From positions 1-14,722 of the forward strand of contig JBMNOT010000028.1 of the NCBI GenBank assembly GCA_050943225.1: DNA of 14,722 nucleotides. Reading direction: 5' to 3'. Positions 1-5,670 of this stretch are shown piece by piece. How positions within the stretch are numbered: the first letter of the stretch is position 1; each line of letters opens with the position of its first letter. The DNA is from SZUA-584 sp050943225 (GTDB lineage Bacteria > Bacillota > Clostridia > Christensenellales > SZUA-584). The notes under the pieces were generated by a model. That model ran no database searches and had not been told where the DNA came from. It was given only the letters and a program-made list of their open reading frames with translations. The translations under genes and the position numbers were made by a program.

Positions 1-565
1 GTCATAAGTCGGATCCCCTGCAGTCCGTGCCATAAGCCAGATCTCTTCGATCCGTGTCATAAGTCGGGTCCCTGCGGCCCGTGCCATGAGCCAGATCTCT
101 TCGGTACGTGTCATAAGTCGGGTCCCTGCGGCCCGTGCCATGAGCCAGATCTCTCCGGTACGTGTCATACACCGGGTGCGTGCGATCCATGCAATGAGCC
201 AGGTTTCTGCCATCTGGGTCATAAGCTGGGTCCTTGTGATCCGTGCCATAAGCCGTGGCCATGGGGTCTGTGCCATCACCCAGGTCCGTACGATCCATGC
301 AATGAGCCGGGTTTCTGCCATCTGGGTCATAAGCTGGGTCCTTGTGCTCCGTGCCATAAGCCGTGGCCATGGGGTCTGTGCCATCACCCAGGTTCGTACG
401 ATCCATGCAATGAGCCGGGTTTCTGCCATCTGGGTCATAAGCTGGGTACTTGTGATCCGTGCCATAAGCCGTGGTCATGGAGTCCGTGTCATAAGCAGGG
501 GCCATGCGGTCTAGGCCATCATCCGGGTTCCTGTGGTTCGTGCCATAAACGACACTGCTTTGATC
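1..565. repeat. 27-bp tandem repeat array with higher-order periods
   Basis: About 20 imperfect units of 27 bp lie head to tail. Unit starts can be placed at 26, 53, 80, 107, 134, 161, 188, 215, 242 and so on every 27 bp up to 539. A typical unit begins with CGTGCCATAAGCC. Units at 53-106 and 107-160 form a near-identical 54-bp dimer pair. From 188 to about 457 a four-unit, 108-bp block recurs: 215-322 and 323-430 are almost the same, and the third copy decays after 457. The first unit (before 26) carries one extra base. There are no unique spacers between units, so it is not a CRISPR array. The array is cut by the left window edge. Since 27 is a multiple of 3, one frame on each strand stays open and encodes 9-residue repeats. 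The minus frame gives units such as AYGTDHKDP and AYDPDGRNP. No start with a ribosome binding site is visible, so coding is unproven. Confidence 0.93.
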
Positions 566-651
566 CGGTTGTATTCAAACCCCGCAGACAGCCTCTGTTA
601 TTTGTCCTTGCCAAAATGATACAAAGAGGGATATTTTTTTCGCGGTGGTGA

Positions 652-1477
652 GTTGAAAAATACGGCTATGGGTCAACGCACATTCACGGAACGACGCCGG
701 ATACCCATACGGGCAAGTATATTTTCAACTGGAGCCTGAAAGAAAACGGCACTCCGGATGTGCAGGTTCCTTACTCCAAAATCCATTCAAGGCGCGGCTT
801 CATATGGAAATACCCCGTGCATGAGTGGCTCTGCTACGTCGGGGAAGGTCCGCATAAGATGGTTTTCCTGGAGGGGGTGGTGCTCAACCATTACCCCGAC
901 AGCAGCAAATCCAGAAGCTCGTATCTGCCGCTGCTGGAGATGGCAGTTAAGGAAGACCCGACCGGCGACCGCGTTTCGTACTACCTCGGCAGAGAGTACA
1001 TGTACAAAGGCATGTAGGATAAGTGTATCGCTGAGCTTAAAAGGTATCTGGCCTTGCCCACAGCCGTATGGAAAGAAGAACGGTGCGCGGCGATGAGGTG
1101 GATCGCCCACAGCTGCTATAAGCTGGCAAAATTCAGGACGCATATGCCTGGTATTTCAGGGCAATTGCCGAGGCGCCACATATACGCGACCCGTATGTGG
1201 AGTGCGCAAAAATGGCCTACTTCCTGAAAGACTGGCCCATGGCCTTTTTTATGGTAGAGGAGGCTCTCAAGATCAAAGAGAAATCCAAAGTCTATACGAA
1301 CATGGGATACGCGTGGGACCATACACCCCACGATTTGGGCGCCATCGCCTGCTACTGGCTGGGCATGTACGACCGCTCACTCGTTCACGCCAAAGCCGCG
1401 CTTGAAAAAGCCCGAATGACAAGAGGCTGCAGAACAATTTGGCCTTGATTGAAGAAAAGCTGAAAAGTCGGCAATAA
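652..1477 (+). pseudogene. Family 2 glycosyltransferase with TPR tail, 3' remnant
   Basis: This is the C-terminal part of a GT2 glycosyltransferase with tetratricopeptide repeats, a family of cytoplasmic sugar transferases. The catalytic N-terminal GT-A domain is missing: the readable frame begins right after a TGA at 649-651. Frame 1 reads KYIFNWSLKENGTPDVQV, then YSKIHSRRGF, YPVHEWL, VVLNHYPDSSKSRSSYLPLL and YYLGREYMYKG, all typical of this family. An in-frame TAG at 1015-1017 interrupts it, after which homology continues (DKCIAELKRYLALP). Near 1137-1140 the frame slips by -1 into the TPR part (AYAWYFRAIAEAPHIRDPYV, EEALKIKEKSKVYTN). Near 1420 it slips again to a frame ending LQNNLALIEEKLKSRQ, stop 1475-1477. 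One nonsense codon, two frameshifts and 5' loss make it a pseudogene. The family call rests on remembered family patterns, not a search. Confidence 0.82.
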
Positions 1478-1817
1478 GTTTTCCGCGGCGAGAAAGGTAT
1501 GGAAAGGATTTATCGGCGGCCAAGCAGACTTCAGCCGCCATGCGGGCAGGGGTATCTTTTACTCCTGCCCCACTTGTAAAATCAGCAGTCTGCGTACTCC
1601 AAAGCCAGTATTATCATTCTTATCAAGGGTATAACCTATTCAACCCAAAAATTTTTCCGGGCTTTGGGCTTAGCAAACGTCAACACATCGAAACAGGGGA
1701 GTAAAAACCTTCGTTTTTTAACTTGGATATGACGTTCGAAGAAAAAGCACACTGCCTGATCAGGAATGGCTTCGATAATCAAAACCAAACCAAATGGTAA
1801 TAACCATCAGAAGGCCC
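1478..1817. other. Intergenic region with two hairpins
   Basis: There is no convincing gene in this 340-bp stretch. It separates the glycosyltransferase remnant from the 3' end of the PAS-SpoIIE gene, which is transcribed toward it. GGCGGC at 1515-1520 can pair with GCCGCC at 1534-1539. GGGCAGGGGTA at 1544-1554 can pair with TACTCCTGCCC at 1560-1570, an 11-bp stem with one G-U pair. Neither hairpin is followed by a U-tract on either strand, so neither is a canonical intrinsic terminator. A weak A/T stem (AAAAAC, loop CTTC, GTTTTT) lies near 1705-1721. Nothing else is recognisable. Confidence 0.5.
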
Positions 1818-2897
1818 TTAGCCTTCCCGCTCGCACAGAACCATCGTTACGTCGTCAGCGCGGGTCTGCGTAAACTTCTTCTTGATCTCGTCCAGCAGCT
1901 GCCGGCCGTGCAGGTCGCACATCAGTATGGCGCTCAGGTCGTCGGTGGACGCCCGTCCGGTGTGGATGCCGTCCAGACCGTCGGTATACAGCAGCAGCTT
2001 TTCGCCTTTTTCCAGCACACCCGTCATCTGCTCATGGTCCACGCTGTCCACCCAGCGGCATATCGGCGTGCCGGGCAGCAGCACCTCCCGGATGCCGTTG
2101 CGGCCGGCAATCAGCGGCGGCACGCTGTGCCCCGCGTTGGCGCACACAAACTCGCCGCTTCCCGGGTCCAGCGCCAGCAGGAACACGGTGATGTAGATGC
2201 TCTCCTCGGTGTTAAGCTCCTCAAAGGAATTCTGCAGGTTATGCAGCACCTGCACAGGCGATATGCCCGGCGCCTTGCACTGCGCGAACAGCTCCTGCCT
2301 GAGGTACACCGTCAGCATTGCAGGCATGACGCCATGACCGGACACGTCCGCTACGTACATGAACACACGCCCGTCGCGCGTGAGGAAACAGTCGTACATG
2401 TCGCCGCCCAGCGCTTCGCACGGCAAAAACTCCGCAGCAAAATGATAGCCCGGAATATCGGGCAGCATATGCCGTAGTATCGACAACTGCAGGCTGCGCG
2501 CCACCTCCAGGTCTTTCATCATGCGGGAGTTGCTGATCATCAGCTTGTCTTTTAAGTTTTGCTCCTTGGTGATGTCAGTGAATACTTCCAGCGCGTAGAT
2601 GCTGGCCTCATACGGCACCGGGCAGGCGGACACCGTGTACACACGGCTCCGGCCGCGCATAATCGTGCTGTACCGGCGTTTGCTGGCGATGCACCGGCGT
2701 ACGATGCACTCCGGGCATTTCCGGCTGACGCCCGGCATTCTATCACAGCTGCCCTCCTGCGGCCCGAACCGCGCCTGCATCGCACGGTTGGCAAACAGAA
2801 CCCTGCCATCCGGGCCAAACACGCGTATCATATCCGGCATTTCGTCCAACAACGCCACCGAGAACGTGTCGGCACAAAATACCTTAAAGTCGTTCAT
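1818..2897 (-). CDS. PAS domain plus SpoIIE-type PP2C serine phosphatase
   Basis: This 359-residue cytoplasmic regulator has an N-terminal PAS-like sensor (about residues 13-113, with MIRVFGPDGRVLFANRAM and closing DITKEQN). A short coiled linker follows (about 113-145, LEVARSLQLSILR), then a SpoIIE/RsbU phosphatase domain (about 150-356). The metal-binding motifs are intact: GGDMYD (D166), VADVSGHG (D184), NAGHSVPP, YTDGLDG (D306) and RADDVTMVL (D348, D349). Family members dephosphorylate anti-anti-sigma (STAS) proteins in partner-switching pathways. No STAS or kinase partner is in the window. The PAS part carries a Cys cluster at 51, 61, 64 and 69 (CPEC core), suggesting a metal or redox input. 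The start is supported by a GGGG-rich ribosome binding site at 2901-2910. It is third in line after the WYL-like and Spo0E-like genes but also has its own candidate promoter. Stop is TAA. The domain call is firm; the pathway is inferred. Confidence 0.93.
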   Translation of the reverse strand: MNDFKVFCADTFSVALLDEMPDMIRVFGPDGRVLFANRAMQARFGPQEGSCDRMPGVSRKCPECIVRRCIASKRRYSTIMRGRSRVYTVSACPVPYEASIYALEVFTDITKEQNLKDKLMISNSRMMKDLEVARSLQLSILRHMLPDIPGYHFAAEFLPCEALGGDMYDCFLTRDGRVFMYVADVSGHGVMPAMLTVYLRQELFAQCKAPGISPVQVLHNLQNSFEELNTEESIYITVFLLALDPGSGEFVCANAGHSVPPLIAGRNGIREVLLPGTPICRWVDSVDHEQMTGVLEKGEKLLLYTDGLDGIHTGRASTDDLSAILMCDLHGRQLLDEIKKKFTQTRADDVTMVLCEREG

Positions 2898-2947
2898 TTA
2901 CCCCTACCCCTAATCAAGACTTTATCCCAACAACAAAATAGCTCCGA

Positions 2948-2976
2948 AGCATAACGCAACGCCGCGGCGCGGTCAA
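2948..2976 (-). promoter_or_regulatory. Candidate sigma-A promoter of the PAS-SpoIIE gene
   Basis: On the minus strand TTGACC (2971-2976) and TATGCT (2948-2953) are separated by exactly 17 bp. The -35 matches consensus at 5 of 6 positions and the -10 at 4 of 6. The site lies immediately downstream of the Spo0E-like stop codon and about 50 bp ahead of the PAS-SpoIIE start. This would let the phosphatase be transcribed apart from its upstream neighbours. Confidence 0.5.
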
Positions 2977-2977
2977 T

Positions 2978-3220
2978 TCAACAATTTTTCACCTGATTGT
3001 CCAGCAGCATGAAATCCAGCAGCAGCTTGTCCATCTCATTGCTCTGCTTCAATATGCCAATATCCGACCCCAGATTGAAAATACCTTTTTCATATTGCCT
3101 GGTGACCATAGTCTCCAGTTTGCACCGCTCTCGCACCAGCTGCGCCTGCAGCCGCTTCTTTCTCTCAGACAAAGACATACCGCTAGCTAGAGGCAACTGC
3201 GACCCCACATCGTGGCTCAT
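2978..3220 (-). CDS. Spo0E-like aspartyl-phosphate phosphatase
   Basis: This 80-residue protein matches the Spo0E family, small cytoplasmic two-helix proteins that dephosphorylate Spo0A~P and so delay sporulation. The signature is near the C-terminus: GIFNLGSDIGILKQSNEMDK followed by LLLDFM, corresponding to the family pattern S-x-x-[LM]-D-x-L-[IL]. A first charged helix (ERKKRLQAQLVRERCKLETM) precedes it, giving the antiparallel hairpin expected. The length is slightly above the usual 50-70 residues because of about 15 extra N-terminal residues, so an alternative start at Met15 (MSLSERKK) is possible. I chose Met1 because AGGGGG at 3228-3234 lies at good spacing ahead of it. The gene sits 58 bp after the WYL-like gene and 80 bp before the PAS-SpoIIE gene on the same strand. 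The exact response-regulator target cannot be told from sequence. Confidence 0.85.
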   Translation of the reverse strand: MSHDVGSQLPLASGMSLSERKKRLQAQLVRERCKLETMVTRQYEKGIFNLGSDIGILKQSNEMDKLLLDFMLLDNQVKNC

Positions 3221-3278
3221 TCCCGAACCCCCTACAAATTTTAATATTATTATATTTATGATCTCACAAAATATATCG

Positions 3279-3494
3279 CTATCTTTCGGTGCCCACCAGC
3301 TCAGCCGCGAGTATCTGTTCCAGCTTGAATGTGCTGATCCGCCGCCTCAGACGGCAGTATGCAACAATACCATCATCCCCGATACTCTTGACCACGATTA
3401 CGCGCTGGGTTATACCACTCTTTCCCTCATAGATAATCCGCACCGGCACACCGTCCCGATGCGCTATCTGCAAAGTTTTCAAAATAATATTCAT
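3279..3494 (-). CDS. Small stand-alone WYL-like domain protein
   Basis: This 71-residue protein looks like an isolated WYL-type fold. It has an N-terminal strand pair (PVRIIYEGKSGITQRVIVV), then IVAYCRLRRRISTFKLEQIL, which matches the usual WYL ending in which an AYC-x-LR-x-x-x-x-F stretch precedes the last helix. WYL domains are ligand- or nucleic-acid-sensing modules, usually C-terminal to a helix-turn-helix in transcription regulators. Here no DNA-binding domain is attached and none is encoded nearby. No clear Shine-Dalgarno site precedes the ATG, so expression level is uncertain. It is the first gene after the promoter with the Spo0A box and probably starts a unit with the Spo0E-like gene. 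Stop is TAG. It could act as a sensor protein or be a remnant of a larger regulator; the intact short frame and position favour a real gene. Confidence 0.68.
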   Translation of the reverse strand: MNIILKTLQIAHRDGVPVRIIYEGKSGITQRVIVVKSIGDDGIVAYCRLRRRISTFKLEQILAAELVGTER

Positions 3495-3537
3495 CGTTTA
3501 TGTCTTAATTCCAACCATTGTTCATAATATCACATAA

Positions 3538-3566
3538 AATATATTTTTTGTACAGCGTTTCGACAA
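3538..3566 (-). promoter_or_regulatory. Promoter of the WYL-like/Spo0E-like unit
   Basis: On the minus strand TTGTCG (3561-3566) and TATATT (3538-3543) are separated by 17 bp, with 3 to 4 and 5 of 6 matches to the sigma-A consensus. It lies about 45 bp upstream of the WYL-like start. The -35 element is contained in a Spo0A box, so transcription probably responds to Spo0A~P. Confidence 0.6.
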
Positions 3567-3567
3567 A
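3558..3567 (-). promoter_or_regulatory. Spo0A box
   Basis: The minus strand reads TTTGTCGAAA, an exact match to the Spo0A binding consensus TTTGTCRAAA. It overlaps the -35 element of the promoter for the WYL-like/Spo0E-like genes. Overlap with -35 is known both for Spo0A-activated sigma-A promoters and for Spo0A-repressed ones, so the sign of control cannot be told. Confidence 0.65.
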
Positions 3568-3636
3568 AAAAGTGTTAAGTAGCCAAGGATTCACCCGGTT
3601 TTTTGATTAAAATGTTGCTGACCCTAGGATTTTTTG

Positions 3637-3645
3637 TGGTATAGT
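3637..3645 (+). promoter_or_regulatory. Extended -10 promoter of the L,D-transpeptidase gene
   Basis: TGG directly precedes TATAGT (3640-3645), forming an extended -10 element. A weak -35 (TTGCTG, 3615-3620) sits 19 bp upstream, which is long but tolerated with an extended -10. The start codon is about 43 bp downstream. Confidence 0.5.
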
Positions 3646-3687
3646 GAAAGCCTGAGGATGGTTTCCTCGCAACGAAAGGTATCCATC

Positions 3688-4161
3688 ATGCCGGAAATAC
3701 ACGTATACAAAGCGGACCGCCGTCTTTGCTTCATCGACTGCGGTCAAACGGTGTTCTCCTGCCCCATCGGACTGGGTCCCTGCCCCTCGGGTGCCAAGCG
3801 TGCCGAGGGCGACGGCAAAACGCCGGAAGGCGAATACCGGGTATGCACCCGCAACAACCGCTCCAAATATACGCTCTTTTTGGGGCTCAGCTACCCTTCT
3901 CCCGACGACGCACGGGCGGCTTTTACGCGCGGCGATATTTCGGCGGCGCAGCTTGATGCCATACTCCGCGCCCACGCGGCAGGGCGCCGCCCGCCATGGA
4001 ACACCCCTCTGGGCGGCGAGATCGGCATACACGGCGGCGGCGTGCGGCAGGGCGGCGGCCTCGCGGACAACACCGCCGGCTGCATCGCGCTGTTGGACGA
4101 CGATATCCGGCGGCTGTGGGCGCTCGCACCGCTGGGCATGCGGGTGGTCATCCACCCCTGA
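3688..4161 (+). CDS. YkuD-family L,D-transpeptidase, no signal peptide
   Basis: This 157-residue protein has the YkuD fold, whose members form 3-3 cross-links in peptidoglycan or attach proteins to it. The catalytic centre is visible: His115 in GEIGIHGGG and Cys132 in NTAGCIALLDDDIRRL, the C-terminal part of the H-x(n)-[ST]-x-G-C motif. The N-terminal part (KTPEGEYRVCTRN) is the usual P-x-G-x-[FY] segment. I chose the ATG at 3688 because GAAAGG (3674-3679) precedes it; a longer frame from 3634 has no such site. With this start there is no signal peptide, membrane helix or LysM domain, so the enzyme appears cytoplasmic or exported by an unseen route. Several YkuD proteins of this short type exist, but the substrate is unknown. 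It is transcribed alone, divergent from the WYL-like/Spo0E-like unit. Confidence 0.88.
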   Translation: MPEIHVYKADRRLCFIDCGQTVFSCPIGLGPCPSGAKRAEGDGKTPEGEYRVCTRNNRSKYTLFLGLSYPSPDDARAAFTRGDISAAQLDAILRAHAAGRRPPWNTPLGGEIGIHGGGVRQGGGLADNTAGCIALLDDDIRRLWALAPLGMRVVIHP

Positions 4162-4170
4162 CCGGCTGCC

Positions 4171-4201
4171 AAAAAAAAGGGAACAGCTTACGGCTGTCCC
4201 C
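4171..4201 (-). terminator. Intrinsic terminator of the pseudouridine synthase gene
   Basis: On the minus strand GGGGACAGC, loop CGTAA, GCTGTTCCC forms a 9-bp stem with one G-U pair, followed at once by eight U (plus-strand A run 4171-4178). It lies about 105 bp downstream of the RluA-type stop codon. On the plus strand the hairpin has no U-tract, so it does not terminate the transpeptidase transcript in the classical way. Confidence 0.88.
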
Positions 4202-4305
4202 GTCATTTGGCTTAACATTCTATTCCACCAGTTTCCCTCTGTCTTCTGTTGTATGTACTCCGACATATGCCTGCCGTACGAACGCACCGCTCACCGGCAA
4301 TATCC

Positions 4306-5229
4306 TTACGGTTCCAGCAGCCCTGCGTCGTACACGCATTTGGGGAAGCTGCATTCCTGCGACTCAAGCGCCATGCCGTTGAGGTAGGCATAGTTGTGCG
4401 CCGTCCCTACCTCGAACACAACCTTGTGCAGCCACAGCGCCGGGTATGCAGCGCCCATTTTCCGGTTGAACCGCCTTTTGCCGTACACGTCGTCGCCCAG
4501 CACCGGCAGGCCCGCATACGTCAGGTGCGCGCGTATCTGGTGCAGCCCGCTGGTGACAGGCCGGACGCGCAGCAGTGAAATCCCGTCTCCCTCCGCCAGC
4601 CGCTGATACCGCGTCACAATGGGCCTGGTCTCCTTCTGGGGTTTGGGCAGTACCCGGGCGCGCCGGTTGGACCTGTCGCACAGGTGGTATGCCATCAGCT
4701 CTGCCTTGTCCTGCGCCTGCCCCACAACCGGGCAGATATAATACCGTGTGATACGGCGCTGCATCAGGGCTTCCGTCAAAAACAGGTATGCATCCTCATG
4801 TTTGGCCACCAGCAACAGCCCGCTGACGTATTTATCCAGCGGGTAGATGAGATACGGCACAATCAGCGCCTCCAGGCTGTATTCGCCGCGCCGTTTCATG
4901 TGTGCTTCCACCATGTCCAGCGCGCTGTGCTCGCCCGACTCCGACGTGGACGGCAGCCCGGCCGGCTTGTCGAGAAACACGAAGTTTTCGTCCTGATACA
5001 CCACGCGCGGTGTTAAGTCCAGCCCCAGCAGATCCGGCGGCGCAAAAATCCGGACGATATCGCCCGTTTGCACCGTTTCGTTGCCCGAGCCTTTCTGCCC
5101 GTTCACCGTCACGATTTCGGATTTCAGCGCAGTTTTCAGCGTCTTCTCCGAAAACCCCGGGCAGGCCTCCATCAGCAGCTCAACCAGCCCGGCGCCGTCC
5201 CGCTCTTTTTCCACCTTTAGTTCTACCAT
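4306..5229 (-). CDS. RluA-family pseudouridine synthase with S4-like domain
   Basis: This 307-residue enzyme is predicted to isomerise uridine to pseudouridine in rRNA or tRNA in the cytoplasm. An S4-like RNA-binding segment comes first (about 10-65: KTLKTALKSEIVTVNG, TVQTGDIVRI). The catalytic domain follows: DENFVFLDKPAGLPS, IYPLDKYVSGLLLVAK with catalytic Asp132, TSGLHQIRAHL and GDDVYG, then WLHKVVFEV. The usual HRLDxxTSG motif is changed to YPLDKYVSG: Asp and SG are kept, His and Arg are lost. Together with LHQIRAHL instead of THQIRVHL it marks a divergent subfamily. I chose the ATG at 5227-5229 because a G-rich stretch (5231-5240) lies just upstream; ten more residues from a TTG at 5257-5259 are possible. 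The gene has its own strong promoter and terminator. Target nucleotide unknown. Confidence 0.9.
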   Translation of the reverse strand: MVELKVEKERDGAGLVELLMEACPGFSEKTLKTALKSEIVTVNGQKGSGNETVQTGDIVRIFAPPDLLGLDLTPRVVYQDENFVFLDKPAGLPSTSESGEHSALDMVEAHMKRRGEYSLEALIVPYLIYPLDKYVSGLLLVAKHEDAYLFLTEALMQRRITRYYICPVVGQAQDKAELMAYHLCDRSNRRARVLPKPQKETRPIVTRYQRLAEGDGISLLRVRPVTSGLHQIRAHLTYAGLPVLGDDVYGKRRFNRKMGAAYPALWLHKVVFEVGTAHNYAYLNGMALESQECSFPKCVYDAGLLEP

Positions 5230-5246
5230 ACCCCAGCCCCCAGCGA

Positions 5247-5258
5247 TGACAAATGTCA
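5247..5258. repeat. Perfect palindrome in the pseudouridine synthase leader
   Basis: TGACA-AA-TGTCA is a perfect 12-bp dyad lying between the predicted transcription start (about 5276 on the minus strand) and the chosen start codon. Its position suits an operator, but a dyad this short can arise by chance. Confidence 0.3.
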
Positions 5259-5282
5259 ATAAAACTATACAACAGCCATTTT

Positions 5283-5310
5283 ACTATAACAGCCCTGTCC
5301 GCAATGTCAA
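5283..5310 (-). promoter_or_regulatory. Strong sigma-A promoter of the pseudouridine synthase gene
   Basis: On the minus strand a perfect TTGACA (5305-5310) and TATAGT (5283-5288) are 16 bp apart. It lies about 50 bp upstream of the start codon and is back to back with the glyQS promoter. Confidence 0.75.
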
Positions 5311-5342
5311 GGCATTCAGGCGCATAAAATCGCCGGCCGGTC

Positions 5343-5371
5343 TTGCGCTTGCCGCCGTCTTCTGCTATATT
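5343..5371 (+). promoter_or_regulatory. Candidate promoter of the T-box/glyQS unit
   Basis: TTGCGC (5343-5348) and TATATT (5366-5371) are separated by 17 bp. The -10 is good and the -35 weak. Initiation near 5378 would give a leader of about 290 nt, a normal size for a T-box leader. Confidence 0.5.
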
Positions 5372-5399
5372 GAATACACTTGAAGTGAATTGCTGCGGT

Positions 5400-5646
5400 G
5401 CGGCGCAAACTAAATATCGTTCCGGTTAAAGAGCATGCTCTCTGATGTGCGCCGGCAAAGCGACGCGGGGAAGGTGAAAGCCCGCGGCGGCGGCAGGAGC
5501 ATGGGCGCTTTACTTACAGCCTGGGGCTGTATGACATGCCGGAAGCCATTAAGCGGGCATGTTGCTGCAACATGCCAACGAGGGTGGAACCGCGGAAAGT
5601 TATCACTTTTCGTCCCTTGCGAGGACCTGAAGTGATTTTTTATTTT
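5400..5646 (+). promoter_or_regulatory. T-box riboswitch (glycine type) with terminator
   Basis: This RNA leader senses uncharged tRNA-Gly and allows read-through into glyQS when glycine charging is low. The T-box AGGGTGGAACCGCGG is at 5581-5595, a textbook match whose GGAA bulge would pair with the tRNA acceptor end. Directly upstream is a perfect 9-bp stem III (GGCATGTTG/CAACATGCC, 5556-5576), and before it a small stem (ACAGCC/GGCTGT, 5516-5530). Stem I is likely closed by CATGCTC (5434-5440) with GAGCATG (5497-5503). A GGC at 5492-5494 sits where the glycine specifier should be, though neighbouring GGC triplets make this choice uncertain. The terminator is ATCACTT (5602-5608) with AAGTGAT (5630-5636) plus GTCC/GGAC inside, then a T-rich tract to 5646. 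CGTCCC (5611-5616) can pair either with the T-box GGG or within the terminator, giving the switch. Confidence 0.95.
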
Positions 5647-5670
5647 ACAGATGAACAAGACGGAGGAAGT

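Noticed and set aside
1..565. CRISPR array
   Set aside because: Units of 27 bp are directly adjacent with no unique spacers, and no cas gene is present.
1794..2477. Long plus-strand open frame opposite the PAS-SpoIIE gene
   Set aside because: It is antisense to a gene with clear domains and motifs, and its own product resembles nothing known; it is a codon-bias shadow.
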